Numbered from the stretch's first letter, positions 1 to 13,770 are shown. The stretch is DNA of 64,000 nucleotides from Henricia sp. BOLD:AAB3569 (GCA_037783545.1 JBBELK010000058.1:2356001-2420000), one strand, 5' to 3'. Made by a program: numbers and translations. Notes: generated from the letters alone by a model not told the origin.

Positions 1-508
1 GTTTGATGTTTGCAAGAACTGATCGATATTTAATCTCTACTTTTTGAAGGATGCTTGACTCGCATGTTATATGATATGTGATGGCTTCTCAATTTGACTT
101 GACACACAGACCATGGAAAAGGGAACCTTCCTCTAAGCATACACAGACCAAACAGATAACGACAAATAAGAACAGATAAATGCCTTATATCCTTTGCTCA
201 CATAGGAGTCACAGAAAATATACAGTACTCAAAACCATAACTCAAGACCCCGTGTACAAAACCTATGACACTGGCTAAGGGAAATCAAATCTGCATTTTG
301 CGATGGTTATATGGCAAAATATTGGTCGAATACCAAATTCTTTCCAATTAACACGACCATCTAATTCCTCTTTATACTTTTGTTTGTTACCAGAAGAAAA
401 CAACATGTAGGCCTGTCTTAAAATTCTGATTATTTTTGCTTACTGTCTGTAAAGTGAGATTTGTGTCTGTCAGTGGGCAAAGAAAGGAAGGCGGTAGCAC
501 TTTCTTAC

Positions 509-1171
509 CTGTGTGGATGTAGGTGTGTTTCTTCATGTCCGACTTCTGATGGAACCTTTTGCCGCAGTACTCGCAAGGGTACGGCCTGGTGTCCGAATGG
601 ATCAACATATGCGTAGACAGGGTGGACGACCGCTTGAACGTTTTGCCGCATTGCTTGCAGTGGAACGATCTCTCTTGGCTATGTACGGCCCGGTGCTGGC
701 TCAAACTCACGGCGTGTCCGAAGGTTTTATGGCAGAGGTCGCAGGCGTACGGCCTTTTGCCGCTGTGAGATCGCCGGACGTGGACTTCCAGACCATGAGG
801 GGTACTGAAGACCTTATTACAGTCCAGGCACGTGAATGTGCCGTGATGACCAGGGGAATCACAGAGAGAAGGGGAGAGAGAGTAGAGCTTTCTGTCCCCA
901 CTGAGATCTTCGAGGTCCGAGGAGTACCTTCGTTGTGGAGGGTAGTTCATCCCCATGGTACCGTGTTGATGGAGGTTTGAAGCCCCGGGAAGGGTTGCCA
1001 CGTAATGAGGCAGGTTCACCCCCTGCAGCTTAGCTCGGTACCAGTTCAAGTCATCCAGGGAGAACGACTTCAAGAGGTCTTTCTCGATCTGGGCAAAGCG
1101 TGCCCTGTAGACATCCGTGTAGCTCAGGCGGCCATCTTTCAGCAACTCGGATATTTCACGGCTGATAAAAC
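509..1171 (-). CDS. gfi1: gfi1 coding exon 3 (zinc fingers 1-4)
   Basis: The acceptor ACCCTGTAG precedes 1171. The exon opens with [17 protein letters not shown] and ends at the HTG linker after finger 4, with donor G|GTAAGA at 508. All four fingers keep both cysteines and both histidines. Confidence 0.93.
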
Positions 1172-4100
1172 CTACAGGGTGGGAAATATTAAACCATTAA
1201 ATCATGCCGTACATTATTAAATGCCCGAGTGTTGATGTAACCCACAGCATGAAGTGTGAAACGAATTACCCGAGGGGTTTTCATAATATTAACAAGTGAT
1301 GATATTCGGAAACATAATTGCAAAGTGTTTTGATATGAAGATGCAACAATAAAGCGGCATTTCAAAGAATTATTTTTCTTTTCGTCATGTTACGTCTGTG
1401 ACCTTTTACTCAAAACGGATAATATTTATTTGGGTGACACGACTAAAAGAAACCGGTCGAATAGACTTACTAAATTCGTAATCCTGTCCTCAATTTATAA
1501 TTGGTTCTATCTAATGTCCGGAAATAATTTTCAGTCAGACGTTATCGCCGTTCATTAATGAATCTCTTTGGTTGTGCCGCCCTTTGCTTTACCTCAGAAC
1601 TAGACCAATACCATGCACATATAGTCAACCATTTAGAAGGCACAGCTTAATTGTGTCCATCTTCCCATATAAATATCCAAATTCCTGCGGGTTTGTTTTT
1701 TATCGAGAGAGTATCTTAAACTAGTAAATCTAATCGTTGATGTACCGTGCCTTCAGAATAGTAACAGTTTGATCTTTGATTTTACTTTCGCACTTTCAAC
1801 CACCCATCAAGTTGAACCTATACGTATTTTTATAAAGATTTGATCCTGTGTTTGAATATAACTTCACATCCAAATATAATTCCTTCATTAACACATGTTT
1901 TCTCCATCAAAACAGGTGCTTTTTAATGGGTCGTATCGGAGGCAATCACAGTCCAAATACTGACACGCGATTTTCATATAATAAAAACCCGTGCGCGTCT
2001 GAGGAAAGCAAACGAAATCTGTAATTGTTGACCATGCGTGTCCGGCTGTGCCTGGCCGGCTAAGTCGCGCTTTCGTCCCCGTCGACTGCTCAGCCAAGCA
2101 GGGAGAAACCCGGACTTTCATTAGTTGATATTAACAGGCCTTAAAAAGAAAATGCCATCGTGAGATCGTAAGGATATTGTCTGTTAGATTTTAGGAATGT
2201 ATACAGAAAAATTATTGCGCGTTTCAAAACTGCTCGCTTTGCCAACCATGCGTCGGACTCATTGGTTTATTAACATACCGACGTGGCACTGCACATCAAA
2301 GAAAGCGAAACATGATTTAAAACTGCCACGCGTTTTTGATTAATAATCACACCCAGATGGCGCTAAGTAGCCCCACGATTGACCTGCAAACGTTTAGTTT
2401 TCCTTTGTCGATTTAATCACCTCGAGGTGTAAAGATTGCACTGTTTATATTATTAAATTTTAATTATAGTCGGTTAAGATGCACCAAAGAAAACGAAAAT
2501 GCAAGATGCGGTTTTTAGAAGATAAATGATGTTTACTTTTTGGGGATACAAAATAACTGAAAAAGAGTTGAAATTCGCTTGGTATTTCGAAACGACACAT
2601 TAGTGATGAGTAATTGACTGGGTGTCAAATCAATTTTAAATTGAGCAAACAATATTTCACGCGAATGGGATTAAATATAAAACATGCACTTCAGTGCTAT
2701 ATAGGATTTTCCCCATGTATGCCCTCGACTAAGCCAAAAGTTCACGTGACCTCAACAGGAATGGCTGTTGGATTTAGCTAATTGCCTAAGCAATGTGTAA
2801 CGAGTATAATGGCAACTTTGTTAAGTCAGTATCCAAGTCCTAATTGGTTTCCCTGTATGTGCACATAGTGGGTACATAATGCATAATCACCACTGACAAC
2901 TCCAGATATTTCAAACATATACCGGGTAAAACGAGCCGCGGATCGAGCGTGCATCTCAGCGCCATTTGACGGAACAGACCCCAGGGTCCAGTTAACGATA
3001 ATTCAGATTTGTAAAGCACTCAAACCATTACCCCAAACCTCGTCCTGTTTAGCTCGTACCGTGAATTGCGTGATTGCCGTTCGTCTTTCCGAACGACCCG
3101 TGTGGGATTTGAATGTCGGTGATTGCGCACAAACTGTCTGATTTTGGCCCCGATAACTACCCAGGCTTGCTAACATGAAATGAGGAGAAATCACCATAAA
3201 GCAGAGACAATGTGTGGAATTGGGATTGTCGTAATTACCGTTTGCTGGAGGGGAAGGGATATCATAGCTTGAAATCTCACTTGGCCATCGTTGGTTGGGG
3301 CTAGTCATGGGTCTGGGTGGAGGATACCCCAGCGGTAGGGTGCAGGGGAGGATGGTAATGGGGCCTGGTATTGGTCCTCTCCGCTGCCCGCCAGTCATCT
3401 CCACCAAACGTTGATCAATACTGAGGGTCGGGCTGTGCTGTTTACCGGGTACCGCCGACGCCTCGTACGGTCCAATAGGTGCGCTGCGCTCAATCTCCAA
3501 GTCACAGCTAGCCGGTAGCTCTGGGGAGTAAAAAAAAACGTTATTAAAAGGAGTTGGTGAAATGGATTGGCTGTCGACTGAGCAGTCGAGCGAGACGACC
3601 GAAACGGCGGTTTCTTGATGAACACAAACAAGGCGATGGTTTGCAGGCAAACTTCGCCGAATCCACTCACTATTATGACTGTGTGTTTGGTGATCGGCTC
3701 AATACGTCGTGATAAACACACTATTTGGAGATTGCCTGATCGCAATTTGGGGAAGATTGTGTTGATTTGTAATCTTGTATCCCACACAGTGTTGCTATTC
3801 AACATGATTGCACTAAGTAGCATAATAATATTCATGCAGGTTCACTTGTCGTATGTAATACCGCATTTGATGTGTTGTTTTATTTTCAAAAACTGAAGCT
3901 ATGTTTATACAAATAAGCACGATAATGCAATGAATTATAAGCACCATAAGTGGGAAAAATATATTGTAAATTACATAAGAATATTGTGTAGAATATTTAT
4001 TTAACCCTTAGGCCTATATAGTTATTATCCCGCACTTGCAAGTATACATGCACAGTATATAGGCTAAGCATACTGATTTACTATCTTATTTTACGATAAC

Positions 4101-6477
4101 ATGCAGTTTAGAATTTTTGTTTTGTTTTTACAGAACCAGTAAATTATACAAAACACATAAATTAATTCTTTGTTGGCAAACGATGCATGGTTTTACAAGC
4201 GAGTTTTGTTTTTCATGCACTACTGTTCGATATTAACAATCCAGATTGTGCCTCGTGATAAGTGCTTATAGGCTTCGAAACTGATTCTGGTAGAATGTGG
4301 CCAGTTACTAACTTGAACAGTTGATTGGTTTAATTATTAATGAAACAAAGGCCATTATAAATTGTTGCACTCCCGGCTGTTCTCCATAGGCCTACCCCTT
4401 TTTTTTGTAAATTTCTTCTTTATTCTGCGTGTATAGCGTGTAACTGTTTTCATTTCATTAATTTAAAACAGTCGGCGTTAATTGCGTGTTCATAAAGAGT
4501 GCTGGTATGAGCTATAATATGTGAAACATTTGCTGATACACTGATTCTTTGTGCCCGCACCTTTTGTTTTTACCCGCAATTTATTTTCCCGGTCCGATCG
4601 TTTTGTATTTAGTTTTTATTGTAAATTGCATCTTGCAAAATGCAGACGAGATCCGGGAGTCGTAAAAACTCCGTATTGCCTCCGGCCGTGTGAACCAGAT
4701 AACAGACTGATCAACTTTAGCCAGCTATTTTCTTCATGTCTGAATTTGCATAAATACAATTTGTTACCTAAAAATTTAACCATTAAAAAAATACCCAAAT
4801 CGATCTGCTCTGTTGCCACAATAATGTAGGTTTGTTTACAAGAGACGATGGGAACCGACTGGGAAAATATTATTTATTTTAGGCAATATCGCGGTGTCCA
4901 GAACACACATTTTTTTCTATATTCGAGTTATTTTTCATTTCAACAACAGAATTGTTTGCGGAGTGCACATCTGTCGCGTGGATTTATATATGATTTATTA
5001 AAGCTCAAATCTCGCCATACTGTGCAATATTTGCTATCACTGCATGCCAAGCTAAGCCCAAATCGAAACTCCGGAACACAATTATTATAGTTCAACAGTC
5101 CTGAAACAAATTACTGCACGCATTAGACTTTCAGATGTCTATTGAAATTCGGTGTTGTGGTTTTCATGAGTTGTTCCGCCCTCCGTTGTTAGAAGCAGGC
5201 CACACACACCTGCCGCTAAATGCAAGGGGTGTCAACCATGCCATTACAAGATAAGAGAATCAATTAAGTTGTGTTTACGCGGTGTATGTTCCCCTCCCCC
5301 GTACCCACAAATCGTAGCTCGATGCAGGATGGTATTTCCCCGTCGGGGCACCCAAGAACTAGTTCCGCCACTTCGCTGTACCCCTATAGGCCCCCTATCA
5401 CGACCCTCTCTGAGATAACACAAACTAAATACTTCCCCAAAGTTTTGATTTGAACGCGGAATCAGTTTTGGGTTTTGACTATTTTGAGGGAACTGGCTTT
5501 TTAGGAATCGGAGCTACTTCCGCTTTTCCTCCTTTTGTTGGTATACAATTAACTTGGGAGCATGCGTGTTTGGACGTGCAACAACAAAAGCTAAACAGTC
5601 ATGGGATATACTTCCCTTTAGATTAGTTATTAGTAAAAATTAGAAGTTGACCATTACTATCGTTTTCTTAAATTGTCATACCAACTATCTATAGCTATAC
5701 GAAAAAAAGTAAAGATTTCATTAGCCAATCTTGTATGTTTTGTAAACAATGTAATGACCCCCTAAATTACATTTATTAATGAGTATACCTTTTTCACCCG
5801 GCGGCCATGTTGGGGGACAGTTTTTCTTATATGAATGGTGTTACAATGGAAGCACAAAACGTGTGGAAACAAAACATTTGCCCCTGCAAAGAGTTTTTAA
5901 CAACTGGTCTTTGACTGAAATATTACAATAAAGTTTACATGCAACCCCAAAAAATAAGTTATCAAAACACACAAATGATACAGAACGCGATTAACACAAA
6001 TTTAGGGCCTATACCTAAAAATCTGTATATATTTAAATATTATAGCAACACAAAAATTCTACATTTTGTTCATTTTGTTCATGGAAGATTAAATTGACCA
6101 ATTTTGCTTTAGTCAGTTTATACTGTATAAAACGTAATAATCTTCAATTGATTTGATGGTCATGTCTAATCAGCCCTTACCCAAACTAAATTTATTCAAA
6201 ATCAAATGCAAAGTGTAAATTCCGTAGGTACGTTCCATTTGTACAGCGCAGGTTTAGAAATAAACATAATATTACATTTAACCGATAAATCAAATGTTTT
6301 TGGTAGGAGAATGTTCACAAAAGGATGGAATTTAGAAGAAAAGTGGTATAACTCACCCTTGTTCCTTGGTGTAACCGGTGTAAAGGCACTGGCCAACCTT
6401 GCCTCTGCGTCCATGCTGATTGCCGGGGCATAGGTTACCTTCTTCCCCTTTGCTTTCACTAAGAAAGACCGCGGCAT
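509..6477 (-). CDS. gfi1: Gfi1/Senseless-type SNAG zinc-finger repressor (3' end outside window)
   Basis: Partial gene with coding exons 6357-6477, 3239-3520 and 509-1171, all bounded by GT-AG and joining in phase 1. The start gives [13 protein letters not shown], a SNAG motif, which in this family recruits LSD1/CoREST to repress transcription in the nucleus. The linker is proline-rich. Four C2H2 fingers follow at about residues 247-270, 276-298, 304-326 and 332-354. Fingers 3 and 4 carry the family signatures KRSSTLSTH and HQKSDMKKH. Gfi1 proteins have six fingers; the exon stops at the HTG linker after finger 4, and no exon for fingers 5-6 is found in bases 1-508, so the gene continues off the left edge. 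In animals this family acts in sensory-cell and blood-cell fate. Vertebrate Gfi1 and Gfi1b are duplicates, so the orthologue here may be the single ancestral type. Confidence 0.93.
1172..3238 (-). other. gfi1 intron 2
   Basis: AT-rich intron between linker exon and zinc-finger exon. I see no coding exon, RNA gene or clear repeat in it. Confidence 0.75.
3239..3520 (-). CDS. gfi1: gfi1 coding exon 2 (proline-rich linker)
   Basis: The acceptor follows a T-rich tract ending CCCCAG just above 3520. The joined codon is GAG. The donor used here is AAC G|GTAATT (3238). A second donor CCAA|GTGAGA lies inside the exon, at about 3282, and is also phase 1, so both keep the frame into exon 3. The low-complexity linker ([18 protein letters not shown]) has no domain I recognise. 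Confidence 0.8.
3521..6356 (-). other. gfi1 intron 1
   Basis: Intron between the SNAG exon and the linker exon. The acceptor is preceded by a run of nine T (sense strand). No coding exon or strong repeat recognised. Confidence 0.75.
6357..6477 (-). CDS. gfi1: gfi1 coding exon 1 (SNAG motif)
   Basis: Codes for residues 1-40 plus one base. The ATG at 6477-6475 is chosen because the SNAG motif must be at the extreme N terminus. The donor is G|GTGAGT at 6356-6351. Confidence 0.92.
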
Positions 6478-7182
6478 CTTAACTTCATGAAAGTGGTAAC
6501 TCGACGAAAAGTTTGGGTGCTTATGAGGCGCGGATTAAGTCCAGTAATATACCGATATTTTATAATTACACCGACAGTAGCTACACACCCTCTTCACTCC
6601 ACGTAGGTGCACTAGTAATGTAACTGCAGGCGTAGATTATAAAGTTGAAGCTATGTGATGAGTTGGTCCAAACTTATGAAGAGTCTGAAGGTGAACTGAC
6701 ACAGACTGCTAATTTGCCGGGACTAAATACCACATCGCCAGCAAGTTGTGATTATGCCGAGTTGCAAGGCCTTGTCAAAATCTGAAGCTAAATTAGAAGC
6801 CGGGCTTTCCTTATCACAGGTCGTACTTCACGATTATGTAAATGTGTAGTTTGTGATCATAACGGTGATTGTGTTTCGCATTGCCAGCCGGCCAGCGCAT
6901 GTATGTTACGGCATAGAAACCGGTCTTGCTATTCAACGTTCGTGTACATGGCGATCTTGAGTGAAGTGGTGTCATATGCCTAACAAAAGACGCGCTTCCC
7001 CCACCCATCCAGCGAACTGGGGCTGATGATGCGATGGGTGCATTCGAGCGTGAACCAGGCATGCGCCGAGCGGGGATGAGCGACAGCAGTTAAGAGGGAA
7101 GGATTTCATGGGGCGATTGTGCAGGTATCATTATCGGAAAATCAACTTTACGCACAGCGTGACTAGATTAGCGTTTGATGTG

Positions 7183-7257
7183 ATTGGCGGAGTGTCTGTG
7201 ACGTGAGGTTTACGGTGCTCCGGGCAGCCAATCAGTGACGCGGTGGCCTGTGATTGG
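7183..7257 (-). promoter_or_regulatory. Cluster of three CCAAT boxes upstream of gfi1
   Basis: CCAAT or its complement ATTGG occurs at 7183-7187, 7228-7232 and 7253-7257, three sites in 75 bases about 0.7 kb upstream of the gfi1 start codon. An octamer-like ATTTGCAT follows near 7297. Clustered CCAAT boxes are typical NF-Y sites of promoters. The transcription start would lie at about 7000-7150, but no TATA box decides it, and a spliced leader exon elsewhere is possible. Confidence 0.35.
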
Positions 7258-7299
7258 TCGCTAGATAGAGAACTAGGTTGGCAATGATTGACGTTTATT

Positions 7300-10214
7300 T
7301 GCATGCATGATAATTAGCCTTCCCCATCACTGTATAATGACGATAGGATCAGTGCTTAATAGTAATCCAATAAAGTGTCATTACATTGGGGGAAATTCGG
7401 CTCTTGCTAACTTCGGTTTCTGTGTTTTCCTTTTGGGCCCACGGTCATTACAAAGAATTAGAAAGGGTCTCACCGGATTAAAATTATCGTAGATATCAAT
7501 TCTTGTAATTTTATTACAGTGGCCTCACGTATCGATCCTAGCAGAAGGTTTTTCAAAGGCAGAATGACTATAGGACATACAGAAAACAGCACATTAAACA
7601 CGATGCTAAGGCAAACACAAAGGGAGGCAGTCATTTGTAAATCAAATGTGCTTTTTGCATGTTCTGTAGTCATCCTCCCTTTGAAGAAGAATCTGCTGTG
7701 AACGTGAGGTCACGAATTCTACAGTGTGACTTTGCTCAATTGTATTGGAATTATAAGCAATACTTTAAAGAGAAGTCACACCGCTGGCTGTTTTCAAATG
7801 CGCAGCTCTTGAGTTTACATAAATTGCCCAGCAAAAATTTGGCCATTCTTTATAAAAATAAAAAACGTTTAGAATGACAGGACATCGTGGTATTTGGTAC
7901 ACTAGTGTCGATATAACAAAATCCATGCTTTAAGGAAAATGTTGTACAAAGCTTATTGCTGTGTCATTTAAAATCCTGCCTTTTGTACGTGTAGTTCGAA
8001 CATATACTCATGAAATTATTTCCTCGATTGTAATCGGTTTTGTTCTGTCCGGGTACGGGTCGGCATTAAAAGAAAGGCAATTTTGCATCGGTGCGCGGTG
8101 TGCCCGACTGCAGCTGTCGATTTCGAAGTTTTCCCCGTAACTTAAAAAAAAACTAGCTGTTTACAATTGTTCGATCGAGATAAGGGGTAATAGTGATTTG
8201 TCTGAACGAATAGCAGTGCAGTGAGTTCGGACTTTGGCCCATCGATACGGGATTTGGTTTACTCGCAGTCAGTCAAGAGTAAATATGGTAACTTTTTGTC
8301 ACCTCATATTTAGTTTATCTTTGTGCGGCTCGCGCAAGTCGCGTGCGTCGGTTTGGCTGCGCGTGGCTGTCATGGCGCTGTTTCGACTATCCGTACACGT
8401 GCGCGCTGTATATACAAGAAACCGCTTGGTAGAAAACTTTCCATCATCAAATACGTAACCTTGATAATAATATAATAATACAAAATCCTTGGAGGTAGTT
8501 TTTTGCGTTGTTTTGTGTCTGTGATAGAAAACTTCATTATTTGTGGTAGAGCAAGTTCCAGTTCATAAAGTAGTTTATTGGCGGCATGGGTTCAACTTAA
8601 TGCGAGATGTACTTTTTGTACAGAAGACCTATTCTGTAAGCGTTCGCTTCAGTAGTTATTGGAGATTGTTGAGGGTTAGTTCATGAATTGATACTCGCTC
8701 TGTTTAATTGTTGGTTAAGTTCTCCTGTACTGCATATACACAGTGAAATTCTCCAGGTAACTCCAGCTGCGACCATGAATGGCTTAGCCCATCTACGCAC
8801 GAGGCGACGCGTGAGCTTATGAAGCTCTCCTTGCGCGGCTGGCGCGATCCCCATGGCCTGGGTGGGCCGTTTGACCCCGTCTTATACGGCTTGTTAGTTT
8901 GTGACAGTTAAGAAAGGTGATACCCGCGGTCCCTGTTGCCCCGCCCCACCCTCTCCAGCCACTGCGTAATGGTGCAATTTGCCGGCAATATGGATTGTGT
9001 ATGTCTCGTGTTGACGCACGAGAGCCACGCGATCAGACAAAGGCGAGTGGGGGCCGCCCGCCGTTCAGCGGCCGCCTGCACGCCACAAAGCAACCTAAAC
9101 CGAGCGGAAGACACGCAGCGCGTGCACACTTCGACTTCATTGGTCGCGGACAAAAAATCCCCACTATTTTATGGATGTTTCTGCATTATTTGTGGCGATT
9201 GCAGGCAGCTGCAGAACGGCGGTCGACTCGCGATGTGCCCTCACTGACTAGACTGCGAGAAAAGACGCACTGGGGCGAAAACTTCGCCGCATTGTGCGCA
9301 GGGTCATGATGCTGCGCGTACAGACCCCGTGAGCAGAACCACGAGGGGTGCTTTTGTGAGCCATTGGGCTACAAATCGGTGTGATCTTTGCAAGGTGTCG
9401 AGGGGGCCGATTTGTGGCAGTCCCCGTATAACACCGGTTATCAGTCCCATGCTTTGCAAAGTTCCCCTTAGCCAAGTTCATTCATGCCCAACCCCGCGAT
9501 TCGGCAGGTGCGGACCCGATGGGTCGGCGTATCCAACAACCAAAACAAACACTTGTCCCATTCATATCTCGCTTTCAAGAGCATGTTTGGCAAACACTGA
9601 TAAGTTTTTTTTCTCTTCACTTCTTTACCAACGCCAGCACCAATTTCATGTATACAGGTTTTCCCTACCCATAACTTTTTCGAAAAATGTGAACAAAATC
9701 ACAGTCCTGAAAAAGCAAAATAAAGATATAACCTTTTCCCCTTGTGATTATCCCTGGTAGTTGGATGGTTTTGTTAAAACTTTGTTGTTTGTGTGTGTTC
9801 TTTCATGCAAATCTGCGCCGTGTTATCAATAGCTCGTTTGATCCCGTCTCATCAATCACTGCATGTTGCTGTCTGTCCCCAACCTTTGAAGCCACGCGGT
9901 ACACACCGACATCCAATTTCAATTGCTAACAGTTTTGTCTGTTCCAATTACCAAATTTCCATCAAGTGGGAAAGCTGCATGTGTTTATATTCCATCGTTT
10001 TTCCAGTGACTTGTTTGCCGTCCTTATTTGAGACTGTAGACCATAATTTTCGCAAAAGGTAGTCCAAAGCCAACCAAAAACATCCAGCATTAATAGGCCT
10101 ATACATGTACCTTGAAGATCTGTCACTGCAGTATAAAAATATTTCGGAAGCTTAGTAATAATACTTGCTCCAGTGTCATGAGAGTTTTGAAAGCCCACTA
10201 TATCATTTGCAACA
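7300..10214. other. Non-coding stretch, GC-rich island at 8.75-9.3 kb
   Basis: No gene recognised. The part at about 8750-9330 is richer in G+C and CpG than its surroundings, yet its open frames are short and overlap in several frames without a recognisable domain. It could be regulatory DNA or an old element. Confidence 0.4.
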
Positions 10215-10786
10215 TACTACGTGTAACAAAAAAACCTGTCCTACTTTTAATATTGAATAACCTTGTCATTTTAATTCCAACGGATTTAAACCAAAATTTC
10301 ACATCATGTAAACAAGGCCTGACAAATTTAACTGAGTGAGTTTCATCAGTTTTGTTCAAGAGGGTGAAATTTAATGGCCATACGGGAAAAAAAAGTCAAT
10401 TTCAGACTTCGCCTCTTTCGACATCGCCTCTTTCAATGTCAGTACATCGTTGGAGACGGTGGTGGAATGTGTGCTGCAGCCGAAAGCTTATGAAGAAAGG
10501 CAGGATTACTCCAAATGTTATTGCAAACCATCTCGATCTCTTCGAGCATTTCATCAGGAGGTGCAAAGGCAGTTTACTTGAAAATGGCGGATGCCAAGTC
10601 GAAAGTGGCAAATTCTAAAATTTAGCGTTTTATTTTCGTATGGCCATTAAATCTCACCCTCTTGGACAAAACTGATGAAACCCACTCAGTTAAATTAGTC
10701 AGGTCTTGTTTACATGATGTGAAATTTTGGTTTAAATCCGTTGGAAAATGACAAGGTTATTCAAGATTTTGACACGTAGAACTTTG
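10215..10786. repeat. Long terminal-inverted-repeat element (MITE-like)
   Basis: The left arm (10215-10388) and right arm (about 10632-10786) are reverse complements over roughly 150 bases with few mismatches; for example GAGGGTGAAATTTAATGGCC pairs with GGCCATTAAATCTCACCCTC. The unpaired centre is about 240 bases and has no coding frame of note. A non-autonomous DNA transposon is the likely origin. Confidence 0.8.
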
Positions 10787-10861
10787 GTATAGGGAATCCT
10801 GGAATAAGGCAATCACATATCTAAGAATAATGTTAAAATATAGGCTGCAGAAATTTCAGTT

Positions 10862-11110
10862 TCCTATAAAGATGTATCAATGCTTCAGAAAACCTTCAAA
10901 ATCCATGAGCGGTTTTTTGTGTTAAGTTAAACAAATAAATAATAATGTGTGTGCACACACATTTTTAAAAAACTATCTTCAGTTGTTAATTTCTTACTAA
11001 AAGTAACATCTTCGAAAGAAATAAACCTATGTTGCGTTTGCTACTGTTATCGATACTTTGAGTAAGTTTATTTTTCTTGTCAACTTATAAAGTAACATTT
11101 GGGGTCATTA
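10862..11110 (+). repeat. Interspersed repeat family D, copy 1
   Basis: Shares an ordered series of blocks with 13495-13770 and 15040-15325: ATGCAGTAATACTTC-like start, CTTCAGTTGGTAATTTC, and CTTGTCAACTCGTGAAGTAA. Diverged, probably an old transposon fragment. Confidence 0.6.
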
Positions 11111-13494
11111 CAAATAATAATTATAATACGGGCCTTTAATGGTACACTGCAAAGTTTTACTTGTGAATTGGCCATAATCCAAAAGTCTGCCAACTGCTCT
11201 TAGCATTTTTCTGGGTTTGTTTGTAAGTCTGGTTCAACGATGACCACTTAAAAAAAGGCCTGTACAATTATCTGCCCCGTGGATGTAAAGAAAGTAGTGA
11301 ATGGACAGAACTGGACACTGACAGTATAGATTTTGTTTTGATTCTGTACATGCAACAAATTTTCTGATTAACTGACACACAACCCACAATAATATAGGGT
11401 TGGTACAAGCCGGCATTGCTCGCCAGCGTATTTCATGAGAGGTGTGGTATAGAGGGAAAATGGGGACGAGATTAATTAAGAAACTACTGCCTAACGCCGG
11501 CTGAACTGGCCATACAGATGGTTGTTTCTCACAAACTGCCGTCTACGTGATACTAATTATAAACCTTTGCCATAAACTGAAGAGAGAAAAAGACTCTCAA
11601 AGTCCTATGCGGATTTTGAGATACATGATTGCAAATCGATTTATCGAAAAGTCACACAAGTTCAAGACATGGCTGCAATAATTATCAAAGTTATATCAAC
11701 GTAACCAGTTTAGCACATCTAGCTGTCTGTAACTCCCGGATGTGTACTAGGATAGACTGGTTTGCCTCGCGGCTGATCCGATGAGGCCCTATGCCGCGCT
11801 TCACAAAGACCCGGAAAACCACTAAGCGCTCGCGTACGGCTCCAGGCAAATTGTGCGTGAAAATCAAATCTTGCCTCTTGCGGTTTCATCATGTACTAGT
11901 TTTAAAGTCATGATCAAGGTTCATTAAAATGAAATTAAATTTAGTGTGACAAACCCAGCATAGATTACTTGCGATACAGCCACATTTTCCGCCAAGCACT
12001 GAGGAGTTAAGATATATAAAGAATAGTGCCTATAATAAAAGGGGACATTTTAAGATGTACAACTTCAGAAAAAAAAGTAAAGCAGCACAATAGACGCACA
12101 AGGAACGAAACAGATGATAGAGGCAAACACAAAATATTTTATGTCACAAAAATTTAATTACATGCACGCGCCTCATATCAAGCGCAGCAAACTTTGTCAA
12201 AATGAAATTAATGCGAAGAAAATTAGGAAGCTTTTCTGGTTCGTTTTCTATGGACCAAGACCAAGCCTAGATGCTTTGTTGGTGGAAAATGTCAAATTTA
12301 ATGCAAGTTCATTTTCATCAGAACCGGGCGGGAGCTACAAACCCGGGGCGGCGTGTAGGCCCCCGAGGTCATTCGCTCTCTTGTCGGCCTGAATAAAACT
12401 TATTATTAGCTCAAGTATTACGCTCGTATCAAAGCACTCCATCAACAATAATTGGGGTTTTCTTTTGGCCCCCTGCCCAATAAAGGAATCGCTTTTGCGC
12501 CGGGGCCCCCATCAGAGAACCGCCCATGAAACACTCAGTCCCCGCTCAATTCAGAATAAAATACCGAATCATTTGTATAAGGCAGTTCTGTAATCATTCA
12601 TCATACGGTGTTACAAGTGGCTTTGTAACAATAGAATGATGCGAAGCCGGGGCGGCTGAAGGGGAGAAGAGGGAACAAGGGCCGCTTCTCGACGTGAAGA
12701 GCTCTCCCCGGTAATCCAGGCACGAGACAGCACGCGAGTATGCAGCTGCCTGCCCTATACCCTCCCCACTCCCCGTATTATACTCACCTCTGAAGGGCAA
12801 CGTACCGGGTCTTTTTTACGCTCTGACTGGTCTGTAACAAGGCCAGCGCGTGGGTCTGCTCGCGTGGCCGCTTGTTGCCGATATTAGGAGTCAGTATTTT
12901 CTGAATCGGATTTGCGTCTTTATCCGGTAGCTCAACCGGATCTGACATTTACACCATTCAGACGCGCCACGCTACATGCGTTTGGTCTCCCGCGGTGCTT
13001 TTTACTTGTCAAACCAGCTAAACTTGTACAAGTTTGCCATATCTTGGCATAAAATTAATCTCCCCCTCGCCAGCCCCCTCCCTCTTCCCCCAGGTGTTAA
13101 GTGTGCGCACCCTTCCTCCATGGTGCACTGTACGTGCACACGCAGAAACACAGTGCAAATTTTTCAGTATATATCACTTTAGCTTTTTGAGGTACAGCGG
13201 GCACAAACAATTATAGAAGGGCGCACTTTGGGTTAGGTGTGAATTAAAAGTAACTGCGAAATAATTGAATTTGTCACATTATACCGTTTACTAATTGATT
13301 TAAATTAATTCCGACTCCCCAACATAATTAGGCTACAACGGATGAATCAAGTTTTTATAAACAAATAATTTGCACTCTCTCTTTTTGTTTTGCCGAACCT
13401 TAAAGGTCAATAATTATACCATTTACAGATCATGATGATTTTATTTTACGAATTCCCGGAACAACAGCATTATGCATCTCAAGAAGAATGTAAA
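11111..13494. other. Non-coding stretch
   Basis: No gene, RNA gene or clear repeat recognised. Short open frames here show no domain and no splice-bounded coding pattern. Confidence 0.45.
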
Positions 13495-13770
13495 CAAACT
13501 GCCCTGTAGAAATATCAGCCACACAGATACAGTGATACTTAATCAGAAAACCTTTAAAATTCATGCATGGTTTCTGTTCAGTGAATATTTAAACAAAATA
13601 TGTGCACTGTGTGCAGATTTTGTTTAAAGAAACCACCTTCAGTTGGTAATTTCTCCCACAAAGGCACAACTTCACAGAGACCAAAATCGTATCGTGTTTG
13701 TTACCATTGCTATGAACACTTGTATAGGGTTTTCTTGTCAACTCGTGAAGTAACATTTTGGATCACTGCA
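13495..13770 (+). repeat. Interspersed repeat family D, copy 2
   Basis: Same block order as the copies at 10862 and 15040. Blocks include TTTCTCCCACAAAGG and TTTTCTTGTCAACTCGTGAA, then GGATCACTGCAAAT. Confidence 0.6.

Noticed and set aside
513-980. 155-residue open frame on the plus strand
   Set aside because: It is the antisense of the gfi1 zinc-finger exon, which has clear domain support.
9962-10611. Several 60-90-residue frames around 10 kb
   Set aside because: They lie across the inverted-repeat element or beside it, and have no domain or splice support.
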